Shown here piece by piece: positions 45,359 to 56,456 of a stretch of 64,000 nucleotides of DNA (position 1 is the stretch's first letter; the number at the start of each line of letters is the position of its first letter). A program made the position numbers and the translations under genes. The notes beneath the pieces are model-generated. The model saw only the letters and a program-made list of their open reading frames with translations. It was not told where the DNA came from and searched no databases. Origin of the DNA: Pseudofabraea citricarpa. Taxonomy: Eukaryota; Ascomycota; Leotiomycetes; Helotiales; Dermateaceae. The stretch covers positions 74,501 through 138,500 of the forward strand of contig JAPWGK010000001.1 of assembly GCA_029641185.1 (NCBI GenBank), in the 5' to 3' direction.

Positions 45359-47928
45359 ATGTCCGAAGCCACATCCACAGCCACATCAACTCCCCCTCTC
45401 CTTCCCTCTCCCCCGCATGCACCTAACCAACCACATCCAACCCCCCGCGACAGGCTCCGGCTCCGCCAGCGCAAGAAGCGGAAGACCACCTCCTGCTGGC
45501 CCTGCCGCGAGAGGAAGGTCAAGTGCGACAGGTGCTCGCCGTGCGATACGTGTATCAAGCGAGGTCATGCTGATATCTGCTCTTTCGAGAGGCAGCTGAA
45601 TGCTCAATCCCGCTCTCAATTCCAATCCCAATCTCAATCTCAATCTCATTCTGGTATCCCGAGTCCTGCTGCCGTGCTGTCTCCTCTACACCCGCCACTG
45701 GTGCCGGATCCAGATGAAGATGTCGATGTTGCGGCTATGGTGCGTAGCTTCAGAGATGGACATTCACGCTCTCGACAGCCGGCTCTAACGGAGGATCCGG
45801 TTTCGACGGCTCAGCGACTGCTGGATAGACGGTTGACAGCTTCTTCACCAAATGCTGATGTGGTTAGTGATGATCGAGATACGCAACCGCCTTTTCTTGG
45901 TGAGGATGCCATCCCGTCTCTTGTTGGGCATCAGAATATGCAGCCGAGAGCTTCCTCAGCAAATACCGATGTGGGAGACACTCAGCCGCCTTTTCTGGGA
46001 GAGAATGCCATCCCGTCTTTCGTTCGAGACCAGACCAGTGCCGAGGATACGGATATGGATACGGCGACGGCGACGCGAAGGACCAATGTAGAGGTTGGCA
46101 TCATGCCCATCTTGGGCTTGGAGCATGGAGATACCCTCTATCCGTTTGAACCGATTGTGGTTCAGAGGGAGAGGGTTCATGATGCTTTGCCTTCGGATCG
46201 GGAGATCTTTAAGTGAGTCGTTTTGGCATCTTTCTTTTTGCTTTTTGCTTTTTGCTTTTCCTTGTTTTTCTCTTGGCAGCGTATTTTATGGAGTTGTGAC
46301 ATTCGTTCGTTCATTTTTGCGGTGTCGAATTTTACCTGCATAAATATGTATTTCTGAACTAAGTACTAATCCTCTAAAGACTATTCCAGTCTTTTCGTAC
46401 ACAGTTACAATGTTTTACTCCAATCCTCTCGGATATTGATGAGTTTGAACAGCAAGTATGCAGATTTATAGACTACCGCTCAAAACACAATGGTAATACT
46501 AATCTAACCGAATCTTTCTCATTCTCTTGGCTTGGTCTTCTATATGCTGTTCTTGCTTCGGGTGTTCAATTCTCGGATTCCTCAAATGAATCGAGATCCA
46601 AAGTCTCACAGAAATACCTTCAGTACGCTTTTCAGAGTCTTCGCTTTGCCAATTTCCTTATGAGACCGACCAAAGACTGTCTTCGAGCCTTTTTAGTGCT
46701 GGGAAACGTGCTGCAGAATGCCATGAAACCTGAAGCTGCGTGGATACTCCTCGGTACCACCGCACGAATTGCGCAGAGTCTTGGACTTCACGCCACCAAA
46801 AAAACAAGCCCAGCCGGTAGAAAGCTTTGGTGAGATTTCTATACATGAGTCATTATCAAATCTCTAACATGAATCAGGTTAGCTGTCGTGTGGCAAGATT
46901 CTCTACTATCTCTATGCTTTGATCGACCTTTAGCGACCATGCCACAACTCACCATTTCACCATGCACAAATCCAACTTCAATCAGTCGTATGACCTACTA
47001 CGAAGCGATGTATAGCCTTCTTTATTGTACCATGCGAGGAGTTAGAGCCAAAAGTACTTGTGAATCTCAACTAGAGGCAATTTCGTCTATCGTGGACGAA
47101 CTCGAGCAAATATTTGATAAGAGTCAAGAACACCTAAAGTCATCTGAGAATTGTGTATCCTTTCAACAGAGATGTGAACATTATGCTTTACACCTACATG
47201 TATCTTTCGTTGCTGGATGGCTCTGCAGAGGTGCATTCAAACGTGCTCGAGTACACATCTCAGAGCAGGAAGTGAAGACCCAACTAACAGCAAGAGGCAA
47301 GCAGCATCTTGTCGCAAGTCTCAGAGCCTACTTGAGTCTGCAGCCTCTTTGTGTACAAGCATCACGCTCGTGGGCATTTATTCATAACGGGCTCAGCTCT
47401 GCTCTGCTTCTGGGGTTACTTGGCGAGACGAAGACCAATCCGGAAGTACGACAACTCCAAGGCGCGTTGATTGATGCCTTGAGCACGACTAGCGACGAAA
47501 CAAATAGCCATTTTGACGCTCAGAGTTCGGTGGTTTTGTCGAAACTCCATGAGCGTGCTCTTCTGGCGCTGAAAAATCTCTATAATGATCAAGTTCAGAT
47601 TGTTGGAGAAATTCCAGAAGTTGGGGAAGAGGCAATTGACCTTTCGGCAGGTCTGAACGGGAATGGGAACAGACAGGTACCCAATGCAGAATCTACTGCG
47701 CAGTTGAGTGAATGGGAAAATTCTCGTCCTCCCGATGGAATGGCACTTACACTGCCGGATGATATGGAAATGTCGCCGATGGAAATGTTTGACTCGATCA
47801 TTTGGGGTATGTTGTTCACTTTCAACACACACATAATTGATATTTGAATTGACCGTTTCGTAGATCCGACATTTGGGTCCGAAGGATTTTCGGGAATGGA
47901 TATGAATACGGAGCAGTGGATGTTTTAA
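45359..47928 (+). CDS. Zn2Cys6 transcription factor with fungal-specific TF domain
   Basis: Four exons: 45359-46212, 46380-46829, 46878-47806 and 47864-47928 (765 aa). A basic stretch (RLRQRKKRKTTS) precedes the binuclear zinc cluster from Cys46 (CWPCRERKVKC..CSPCDTC..DIC). A Ser/Gln repeat (SQFQSQSQSQS) and two copies of a D-TQPPFLGE-AIPS segment (about residues 175-225) form a linker. The fungal_trans-type middle domain includes FKLFQSFRTQLQCFTPIL, WILLGTTARIAQSLGLH and KLWLAVVWQDS. The last exon encodes only 21 residues. Expected nuclear DNA-binding regulator; no target is evident. It is followed 160 bp later by the FLX1-type carrier in the same direction. Confidence 0.9.
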
Positions 47929-48087
47929 CCTGTTGAGGCGGTTTATTTCCGAGGTTTGCTCGGAGATAGTCTGATTCTTCCGTATTAGAGCCACCTTCCT
48001 CTACAAAGGTTAATAGAAGCCCATGTGATGAATGGGCTTATTTAGGGGTGTTGCATCGATTTTTTAGGTCTCCAAACAAATCACCAA

Positions 48088-49207
48088 ATGCCTTGCTCGA
48101 CGGAATTGATATCTGGCTTCTTGGCCGGTTGTGCTACAACAATAGTATGCCAGCCTATGGATAAACTAAAAGTCCAGAGACAAGGTTTGTCAAGCACATT
48201 TATTAATTCGTTCTGAATACTGATTCGTTTTCAGTCGAATTAAACACAGACGTTTCTTTTGGGAGGACCTTGCAAATTGCACGGTCGATCATAAACTTGG
48301 AAGGAATTTCTGGATTTTATCGTGGATTCACTCCCAACCTGGTTGGGAATGCGTCTTGTTGGGCTTTATATTTTATGTGGTATTTATCTTCTATCACAGT
48401 TGAATTAATACACGCTGAAGCCAGGAACAGGTATGAGAAAATCAAGACTTGTGCTACCTCGGTTCGCGGCCGAACCCCTTTAACATCGCTTGATTACTTT
48501 CTCGCTTCATCTTGTTCCAGTGAGCTAAAATCCTGATACCCGCCTATTATTGACTTACTAACAGATTCAAGGCATCCTCACAACACTCTGCACAAACCCC
48601 ATCTGGGTGCTCAAAACCCGCATGCTCGCAAGCAGCACCTGCACCGACAAGGCATATAGAAACGCATTCACCGGCTTACGCGATATCTTCCAACATGAAG
48701 GAACCCGGGGTTTCTACAAAGGTCTCACACCCTCACTCCTTGGCGTCCCTCAATACGCCCTCCAGTTCTCTGCTTACGAACGCCTCAAACTCTGGCGCGG
48801 CACTGATCCCCTGGGGAATATTGACATTGCTGTCTTATCTGCCGTGTCGAAAGTCCTGGCCAGTACGCTCATGTATCCGCATCAGCTGGTCCGGAGTCGC
48901 ATGCAGAATTCTCGCTTCGAGGACTCTCGGTCGATGGGGGTTTTTGTGCGTGGCATTTGGAGGGCTGCTGGGTTGAGGGGGTTTTACCAAGGGTTGGTTT
49001 TTTTCCCCTGTCTTTTTTCTTTTCTTTTTCTCGTCTGAGGCGGTGGAGTTGGACGTGGTGAGTGAATAAATGCGTGCTGATTCATAATGAGATAGGCTAG
49101 TTTTGAATCTTGCTAGAGTTGTTCCTTCAACTTGTGTTACTTTTTTGGTTTATGAGAATGTGCATGGGCTTTTGCTGGGAGGCAATCAGGATGTTAAGGG
49201 TTTATGA
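48088..49207 (+). CDS. FLX1: Mitochondrial carrier, FLX1/SLC25A32 (FAD/folate) type
   Basis: Four exons: 48088-48184, 48235-48519, 48572-48992 and 49096-49207 (304 aa, exactly a carrier's length). Three carrier repeats are seen: PMDKLKVQRQ, then NPIWVLKTRML and YPHQLVRSRMQ, each followed by an EG/RGFYxG-type motif (EGISGFYRGFTPN, EGTRGFYKGLTPS, GLRGFYQGL). NPIWVLKTR is typical of the FLX1/SLC25A32 branch, whose members move FAD or folates across the inner mitochondrial membrane. The first signature has Met instead of the usual residue after Pro. The second intron uses an AG 9 nt beyond one that sits directly after the branch point, which is needed to keep frame. Assignment to the FLX1 branch is inference from motifs. 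Confidence 0.87.
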
Positions 49208-49587
49208 CTGTTTTAGCTGCTATGAGAAAATTTGCTATGGTTAGAATTATGATACCCTATATGTTAATCTAAATTTGACTTGTATTATAGAAATATAATT
49301 ATAAACTTCTCTAAGTAGTTGAAGAGCATCGTTCAATAAATTCAACTCCCGAATTCAGCTCGATGCTCATGACCATTGATCGAGTACCGCGGCACGTGCC
49401 ACTTTCGGTTTTGAATCGGAAATACCTCGAAACACATCTCCGAACTCTTAGCAGTGGCGAAAGGCAATCTTTTACCAGGAGAGGAAATCCCGGAAATGCC
49501 AACCTTCTTAAATAAGCTTCGTTACCATGCTTTTGGTATGGAAGAAAAAGTATACTGCTCGATCCCATCACCTTTGAGCCAATAAAC
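49208..49587. other. Interval between FLX1-like and PAD1 genes
   Basis: 380 bp, AT-rich at first, containing the PAD1 promoter. Nothing else recognised. Confidence 0.4.
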
Positions 49588-50400
49588 ATGTCGACAAGAA
49601 TCGTTCCTCGCTTAGCTCGCTTACGATGCACAAGACACTTCACATCTAGTCCTTCTTCGTCATCTTTAACCCACCAACAATCAAGCATAAGTAATCTCAA
49701 TAAACAACATCCACAACGACGCAGTTATGCCACGTCCTTATTTCCAGAACCGGTCAGCAACACCCGTCTACCCGCACAGCGCAAGAAAAGAATAATCGTC
49801 GCCATGACGGGCGCAACGGGCGCCGTGCTGGGGATCAAGATCCTGCAAGCGCTGCGAGCGCTGGACGTCGAGACGCACCTCGTGATGAGCAAGTGGGCGG
49901 AAGCGACGGTGAAGCACGAGACGGAGCACACGCCACAGCAAATCCGCGGGCTGGCGTCGTTCAGCTACTCGATGCGCGAGCAGTCGGCGGCCATGTCGAG
50001 CGGGTCCTTCCAGCACGACGGCATGGTCGTCGTGCCGTGCAGCATGAAGACGCTCGCGGGCATCCGCGCCGGCTACTGCGAGGACCTCGTCACGCGCGCC
50101 GCCGACGTCGTCCTCAAGGAGCACCGGAAGCTCGTCCTCGTCGTTCGCGAGACCCCCCTCAGCGTTATCCATCTCGACAACATGCTCGCCCTCGCCAGGC
50201 TCGGCGTTGTCGTCTTCCCCCCTGTCCCCGCTTGGTATACCAGACCTGCCACCCTGGCTGATGTCGAGGATCAGACTGTCGGCAGGATTTTGGATATGTT
50301 CCACCTCGATACGGGCGGGTTTGAGAGGTGGAGTGGCTTTGGGAAGGAGAAGAAGATGCAGAGAGAGGTGCCGACGAGTGTGGGGGAGGTGGTTGGGTAG
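49588..50400 (+). CDS. PAD1: Flavin prenyltransferase PAD1 (UbiX family), mitochondrial
   Basis: Single exon, 270 aa. Residues 1-65 are rich in Arg, Ser and Thr without acidic residues, a mitochondrial presequence. The UbiX fold (about 68-245) begins KKRIIVAMTGATGAVLGIKIL (flavin-binding GxTGA) and includes VVVPCSMKTLAGIRAGY, ADVVLKEHRKLVLVVRETPLS, IHLDNML and FPPVPAWYTRP, all diagnostic. The enzyme prenylates FMN with dimethylallyl phosphate to make prFMN, the cofactor of UbiD-type decarboxylases; the matching FDC1 gene is 6 kb downstream. Third codon positions from 49800 to 50260 are strongly GC-biased compared with the flanking AT-rich spacers. High confidence. Confidence 0.95.
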   Translation: MSTRIVPRLARLRCTRHFTSSPSSSSLTHQQSSISNLNKQHPQRRSYATSLFPEPVSNTRLPAQRKKRIIVAMTGATGAVLGIKILQALRALDVETHLVMSKWAEATVKHETEHTPQQIRGLASFSYSMREQSAAMSSGSFQHDGMVVVPCSMKTLAGIRAGYCEDLVTRAADVVLKEHRKLVLVVRETPLSVIHLDNMLALARLGVVVFPPVPAWYTRPATLADVEDQTVGRILDMFHLDTGGFERWSGFGKEKKMQREVPTSVGEVVG

Positions 50401-50830
50401 CTGTGTTGGAATTTTGATCGTTGGTGTTGTAGCTTTAGATAGACGGCATAGCGAGGGAAATACTTTAGAGGCTGAAATAGATTGCAGGTGTGCAAAAAAT
50501 GAGGACGTCTTGTTTAACACTTTTGAAGACATAGAATTTTCAAGAATGATACTGTTAAAAACTCTCTGGCATCGAAAATAAGGATGATGAGAACGACAGA
50601 AAATAGTGGTGTTGAACCACTCGAGCTCGCAATTCTCCTTCCCTCTTGTCATCTCTTCCCCCATCCAGCCTCCAAGATCCATCCTACTGTACCACAACCA
50701 CATCGACGTGAACCGATGGGTAATTAGCTTCCCTGGACAAATAATCCTCATCGCAAGCTATCGAGAATTCAGCCAAATCAGCCATCCGTCCGGCGGGCTC
50801 TGCCAGCTCTGGGTATGTACATGTACGGGG
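50401..50830. other. Interval between convergent PAD1 and small secreted protein genes
   Basis: 430 bp with two 3' ends. No gene seen; long minus-strand frames here continue from the antisense of PAD1 and are not genes. Confidence 0.4.
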
Positions 50831-51161
50831 CTACTTACAGCCGCCACAGACAGCGTGCTTGACCTCGTCGCTCTTGCCGTGGCGCTCGGACGACGCGGAC
50901 CAGAAGAAAGGAACGCACTTGCCGGCGCTCTCGTTGCATTTGCAGCCCTGACTCAGCGAGCAATCCGAGTCGTCGTTACAATCTAAGCAATTTTTCTTTT
51001 ATTTTAGAACTTCACTCTCGGTGCCCGGGGCTACGCTTCGTCATGGAACTCCTCTTACCTTCGCCGCAGACGCTGTATCCATGGAGGGGGTTCATGGATC
51101 TGCGCGGAATCGCAGTTGCTACCGCCAGGATGAGGGTGAGAGCAGCGATTGAGAGACGCAT
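50831..51161 (-). CDS. Small secreted cysteine-rich protein (84 aa)
   Basis: Two exons on the minus strand, 51161-51059 and 50982-50831. The intron (GTAAGA..CTTAG) is phase 1 and forms GEDC across the junction. Signal peptide 1-~18 (MRLSIAALTLILAVATA). The mature chain of about 65 residues has eight Cys in the order C..C..C..C-x-C..C..C..C (VCGEDCNDDSDC, GCKCNESAGKC, VCGGCK), suggesting four disulfides. Too short for most gene finders. It has the size, signal and Cys content of candidate apoplastic effectors or antimicrobial proteins, but I recognise no family; role is inference. A TATA element lies 98 bp upstream. Confidence 0.75.
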
Positions 51162-51258
51162 CTTGAATCAAGAGGGGAATTGAATTGGTATCGGGTTTAG
51201 ACGGAGAGAATGTTGCTGCTTAGATTATGGATTGGGTAGAGTGTAGCAAAGTGCTACC

Positions 51259-51267
51259 CTTTATATA
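51259..51267 (-). promoter_or_regulatory. TATA box of the small secreted protein gene
   Basis: TATATAAAG on the minus strand, about 98 bp upstream of the start at 51161. Confidence 0.55.
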
Positions 51268-53787
51268 TCTTGGATTGGACTACCTTGTGCTGTTTGCTTC
51301 GGAGGGAATCTGATTTGGTATTGCCTTGAGGGTATTTCTTGTAGCACTCGATTTTCGTTACTGCTACTCTGTGCTAAAAGGCATGTTGTACATCTACCGA
51401 ACGAAGAATCTTTCGTCTGATTGGATTGATCTCAGCTTCCAATTTCAGCCTCTCAGCAGGTATATTCAATCTTCTCGCCTATCAGTCTTTGTAAAATGGT
51501 CGAGATACCACTCGATTAATTTTTCGAGTTGGACAGATAATTGTGAGACAAAGCTGGATTTGGAACACATGTGTAGTATTGAAAAAACACAGACCGTAAG
51601 AACTTTAGATAATTACCTAATTCTCCTTCGCACAACTGCAGATCATACAAGTCTTGAAAATAACGTGTACAGGATGTATACTTTTCAGCTTTTGACTCGA
51701 AGCCCTGTGCTCAATATTATTTAAAAGTCCGGTTGATCTCTTTCGCCAGGATACCTCAACAACTTCGCTAATTGTGTCTTGAGAATTTTCGAATTAGGAC
51801 AGTTGGATTGACAAACATGGCCAATTTTTGGCCGTCATTTCTCAATCCAAATCGCCTGATCAATAAAAAGGTCCATCTCCATGTCTTGTCCTGTCTCAAT
51901 AATGCTTGAAATTGCATATCCTCGGCAGCCCGACCGAGGGTTTACGTGTCACGTCTTGCAAGCACCCATCGAAAACAATACCGCACGTATCACAAGCAGT
52001 AGCAAGCCCCGCAAGTGCCGCAAGCCTTACTTCATACGTATGGAAATCGAGTTGCATCGGGGAAAGCTCCGCGTTTCTTCGAGTACAGCAGTGATAAAGT
52101 CAACTACTGCTTCTACAACAGGAGTAGCGGCTCAAGATGATGTACGGGTTTCAGCCTGCCCTCTTTACCAAGGACCGACTCTGACCTGAGAAGTCCACGC
52201 TATCTCAGGTACATACATAGTACGGTAAGAATAAGATCATCGCGATGATCAAAATCTGCTTGTCTTTCTTCCAAGCTGGGATATGGACGGAGCTTCTTCG
52301 TGCCATGAGTGGTGCGTTTTGGAATAGCCAATCGCAAAATAGACTCTTTTGGAATCGGCCTCGATGTCTCTTTAAGCTTGTTATAATGCCCGCATTTTAT
52401 GTAGCTAAATCAGCCCTGCAGCATGTCGCTCTCCTAATGATGCCTGCGGTAGCTCAAAGGGGGGGATGTTTTACGTAACAGGGTGTCATTTCTGCCATGA
52501 GAGATCCGGGTAGAGCTTTGTGTATAGTGAGCTTAGAGTTGAAGTTCATCTGCCAGATGACATCTTGCACGGCTGAGTCTGCATCATATATTGCTGCGTA
52601 TATCACACCACTTCAAAGTAAACAAGAAGATAAACGAATCTTTTTTATCCGCAAATGACTTGGAGGGATGGGTGATAATTGACTTTACCAGAGACCATGT
52701 CGGTTGCTTCTCCAAGGATTTGCGATTTTCTTGGAGGACGTCGCTCGGCTTTTTGAGTGAGAGGCACAGATAACAGATGAAAAACCTCAAATCTAAGCAC
52801 AATTACTTCTTCTCATAACAAAGCGATAGTTAATTGGCATACATCATCATCTCTCAGGAATAAGAACCAATATGTTTGCAGATCTGGTCTTCTCCTGAAA
52901 ATTAGTTGGCTGGACTTAGCCCTTGAAGTTTATCCTCTTAGCGACTACCGACTTTTAGTACACTGCTCAGGCGCAAGCCATCACCGGCAGCAAAAGAAAT
53001 TTCCGGACCTCGTTGCATGATAAGGAGCCGCTTGAGCGCAGAAGGCTTACCGGAGATAATCCTCCTATTGCGAAGTTCGCAAATAAAAAAGCAAAGTGCC
53101 ACTGCCAAGCGAGGCTATAAGCGCCATGAGCTAAAAACTCCAGCTATGCAACCTCAAAGTCTACCCTTATTTGCGCTGGCAAGCCTAATTGCTTCGAGCT
53201 ATCCTCGATGACTCTTCTACCTCAACAGACTTTATCCTAAAGATGACGTGGTATCGGCTCACAATGTGGCCAAGAGCCTCGTTTTCGGGCTAAGTAAAAG
53301 GAAAGAGGACCAAGGGAATTAGCGATGGGAATAGGACTGCCTCTTAGTGCAAAAGGTCAGGAACTGGATAACGCGGGGTAGGTAGCGCGAGCTTGGCAGT
53401 TATCGTTTTAGTCGGAGACAACTCTAAATGTACGTCTGGGGGGGACGGGAAGGACTCCACCATTGAGTTTGTGGCTCTTCTGGGTCGTCTTTAGATCCAC
53501 TCGTGTATGCGGGCTGTACCGTCATGAGGATTTGGATCCGTTGAAGCATAATCAGACGGGCTCAGCTCCGCATGGACAGTTTTTGATGATGATGTTCATT
53601 ACTATCTCCTTAGCGACGTGCTGGCACCTTCTTGGCTGGACGATGCGAAAAGACTTGGTTACTTTTCTTGATCTGGCATATGATCTGTATGCCGTCTTGC
53701 CGCTGTTGATGTCATGATGGATGGGCAGAAGGGCAGAGCGTTCTCGATTTGAGCGATCTTCAATTCAACAGACAATGAGTTCTGACT

Positions 53788-53795
53788 TATAAATA
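53788..53795 (+). promoter_or_regulatory. TATA box of the Lys/Cys-rich secreted protein gene
   Basis: TATAAATA about 104 bp before the start codon at 53899; a pyrimidine-rich leader (CTCAACTCTTCTTCTTCTAC) follows. Confidence 0.6.
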
Positions 53796-53898
53796 AGGGA
53801 CGAGTTCTCCATGTCTTTACCTCTCAGCATCAGTTCTCAACTCTTCTTCTTCTACTATAAGATCACCAAAAAGGCTCCTCAACCCACTTTCAATCAAA

Positions 53899-54412
53899 AT
53901 GCAGTTCAAGAATCTCCTCGTCTCTGCCCTAGCTGCTAGCTTCGCTGGCCAGGTCATTGCCAATCCAGTACGTTCCCATTCCATGACCTACCGTACCTAA
54001 GAGAAAGAAATTCTAACATAGCCAGGTCCCAAATGACAACCTAGTCATTCGCAACAAAGATGACAAGGTTGATTGCTACTACTACGGCAAAGACGCATGC
54101 TACTACAAGAAAGACAACTACTGCTGGCTCAAAGACAACGACTACTGTGAGGAAGTGCACGAGAAGTACGAATGTGAGAAGAAGGGCAAGTGGTACGATG
54201 CTGAGAAGGGGAAGTGCTACGACAAGGATGATTACTGTGAGAAGAAGAAGCAGTGGTACTACAAGGCTGAGGATAAATGCTGCGATAAGCATGAGTACTG
54301 TGAGAAGGAGGGCAAGTGGTATGATGAGAAGGAGGATGAGTGTGATAAGAAGGATGATTGGTGTAAGAAGCAGGAGAAGAAGTACGATGATAAAAAGGAC
54401 AGCTGCTATTAG
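53899..54412 (+). CDS. Secreted Lys/Asp/Tyr/Cys-rich repeat protein (151 aa)
   Basis: Two exons, 53899-53967 and 54026-54412; the intron sits just after the signal peptide. Signal peptide about 1-20 (MQFKNLLVSALAASFAGQVIA). The mature protein is almost wholly Lys, Asp, Glu, Tyr, Trp and Cys, with 13 Cys. The C-terminal ~85 residues are four imperfect ~20-residue units of the pattern YCEK-x3-KWYD-x4-K-C-x-DK. Acidic and basic residues alternate, so net charge is small despite the extreme composition. I recognise no domain. It could be a disulfide-stapled wall or effector protein (inference). The antisense strand is an open, very hydrophobic frame; that is a codon artefact. Confidence 0.8.
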
Positions 54413-54596
54413 GCAGGCATCGACACCTTGTGCTTCTTTCATGAGGGATACTTGTGCTGGCTTATGCTTCTATTTCTTTCCCCCCCGTTTCCTTTGGTGA
54501 ATCACAGGAGGGATCATGTACCAACTGGCAACTTGAAGGTGTAATAATAATAATCAAAAGTTGCTTTCCTCTTCTCAGAAAACCATTCTAGGAAAC

Positions 54597-55817
54597 TCAA
54601 GCAACAATGACCTCTCCAACAATGACCCCTCTCATGCTTGACCATGCAACAACGTCCTCCAAGGGAGTGGCTGAAACTGGTTCAAATTCCTCAGAATCTC
54701 GTGCCAGAAGATCAAGACCGCCAAATAAAACCACAGGACAATTTCCACCAAATTGAACCGAATCATCTACCTGGCATACCATATGATTATAATCATCGTC
54801 ATCATCATCATCATCATAATCATCGTCATCATTCCAAGGACCATACTTCTCATTGTCGCCGAGCTTTGAGGCATTAAGGGCATAAAGCTGCTTTCCCTTG
54901 TTCGGAACTTCTACCATCATCATAACCCATGTCGAGACGATCTGCCCCACGAAGATTCTACCAATCACCAACGCGTCAAATTCAGCGCAGCTTCCATCAA
55001 GCTTGTCAAGCGAGATTCGGCGGAAAACGGTGAGTCCGGACTGCTTTGGATCCGCACACTTGAGGGCACTATCAGGCAAGGTAGTGTTCACGGACAAGAC
55101 ACATTTCTTGTCGTGCAGCAATCCAAGGAAGAAACAGGAGTCTCCTCTCATGCAGAACATGCCAGTCTCAAACTGGAAGTCGAAAAGCACAGAACAGTTA
55201 ATAGTGGGCTTGAAGTTGAAATTGGCCAAGGAGGTGAGAAAGACCTCCCTGGTAAAATTGGCATCTGAGTATAAAGGGTTTGGTAGCGTGATCGCCACTG
55301 AACTCCCACTTCTACCATCTGATTGTAGCAGTGCTGATACCATGCGGCTAGCCCTAACATCAGGGTAGAATGTCGTTAGATCTAGATTTTGTAGGCGAAT
55401 CAGGATATCATCTGGAGTTGAATGAACGACAACTCGTGGTTGAAAGCCTTCCAATACTTTTGTATTAACCTTGGTCTTTTTATTGTCTTTGGCACTGGTT
55501 ACGAAGGTCTCCTTAGGGATAATTCCATTCGAGTATGGGTGAGGCGGTAACATCATTCGTAGCGAGCTTCCTCCCTTGCTCTCCGACTGTAGGGGTACTG
55601 CTATTATGCGACCAACTCTGGAGTCAGGGTAGATTGTCGTTAGATCCAGGTCATAGAGATGGATCAGGAGGGAATCCACGATTTTACGGACGATAACTTT
55701 TGGTTTGAAGGTTTTCGATTTCTCTGTATTGGCATGACCGTTGGTATCGACTGACAGCGACTTAGTGTCGTGTTTTAAGTGAGATGAGGTTGCATGATCG
55801 TTGCTGGAGGTAGCCAT
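54597..55817 (-). CDS. Unrecognised 406-aa protein with duplicated domain and poly-Asp tract
   Basis: Single exon. After a Ser/Thr/His-rich start, two ~75-residue copies follow (about residues 38-111 and 125-198). Each has F-P-[KR]-V-[IV]-V, then LDLTT-YPD-R, a Ser/Gly-rich turn and a final F-TS. The central part is richer in Cys and ordered (FQFETGMFCMRGDSCFFLGLLHD, RRISLDKLDGSCAEFDALVIGRIFVGQ). Near residue 330 lies a Asp tract (DDDDYDDDDDDDDY) made by a GAT-rich repeat. No signal peptide or membrane helix. I do not recognise a family and give no function. Confidence 0.75.
   Translation of the reverse strand: MATSSNDHATSSHLKHDTKSLSVDTNGHANTEKSKTFKPKVIVRKIVDSLLIHLYDLDLTTIYPDSRVGRIIAVPLQSESKGGSSLRMMLPPHPYSNGIIPKETFVTSAKDNKKTKVNTKVLEGFQPRVVVHSTPDDILIRLQNLDLTTFYPDVRASRMVSALLQSDGRSGSSVAITLPNPLYSDANFTREVFLTSLANFNFKPTINCSVLFDFQFETGMFCMRGDSCFFLGLLHDKKCVLSVNTTLPDSALKCADPKQSGLTVFRRISLDKLDGSCAEFDALVIGRIFVGQIVSTWVMMMVEVPNKGKQLYALNASKLGDNEKYGPWNDDDDYDDDDDDDDYNHMVCQVDDSVQFGGNCPVVLFGGLDLLARDSEEFEPVSATPLEDVVAWSSMRGVIVGEVIVA
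54790..54835. repeat. CAT/ATC triplet repeat inside the unknown gene
   Basis: Imperfect run of ATC/CAT triplets on the + strand. On the coding minus strand it gives the Asp/Tyr tract. Confidence 0.85.
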
Positions 55818-56456
55818 AGCTATCGTTGGGTGAGATTTTGTAGAGCGATCCTATGGAAGGGCAAAGCCGACTACGGCCTGAGCTTCGAGGAATGATAGAT
55901 TTACTATCGACGATTAAATCCATTACCAGGGCACTTAATTGATCTGACTTACTAGTTCCCTTCTATCCCGCGTCTTGTTTACCGACCTGTTTTCTTTTGA
56001 ATTGATTGTATCTTCTGCAAAGAATGATCATGGTAATGGGATTGTTAGGATGATGGTGCCTGGGATTTTATAGATAACGGGTGATGTATTCACCTTGTGG
56101 TATTTAGCGTGTTCTGTGTTTGACTGTTTGTTTGCTATAAATTCACTTCATCGAGTTCACCGGTGCCGACCACACAGTACTAATTTCCCACTAGGTTCAC
56201 TCACATCCTTGGTTTAGTGTTACGCAGTAGTCCTACAACATATGTTTTTATTATAGCCGAGTGATTTCCGAACGTTCTCCATATAGCATTTCGGCGTATC
56301 CGGAGGCAGAAAACAGGCCATCTATTCTCTCATAATGGCATGATATAAGAAGGGAGTGCGAGAAAAGTTATGTGAATGAATCAGTATCTACTTTGAACTT
56401 GTTTTAACATTTGGCTCTTCTCTTTACAAGCGCCAATCTACCCGTCCATATATTTA
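55818..56456. other. Divergent upstream region of the unknown gene and FDC1
   Basis: 639 bp between divergent starts. AT-rich; no clear element beyond general promoter composition. Confidence 0.4.

Larger units (their letters stand above)
51162..53898. other. 2.7-kb interval between two small secreted protein genes
   Basis: Only short, motif-free open frames on both strands (for example + 51326-51724, + 51881-52189, + 53463-53717). No transposase motif, terminal repeat or tRNA recognised. Promoter elements of both flanking secreted protein genes lie at its ends. Confidence 0.4.

Noticed and set aside
49768..50751. 327-codon minus-strand open frame
   Set aside because: Antisense of the GC-rich PAD1 gene; high GC3 removes stop codons from the opposite strand. 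Arg/His-rich product with no motif.
54041..54442. Minus-strand open frame for a very hydrophobic, membrane-like 133-aa protein
   Set aside because: It is the exact antisense of the Lys/Asp/Glu-rich secreted protein; AAG, GAT and GAG codons read backwards as Leu and Ile codons. The sense gene has a signal peptide, intron and TATA box.
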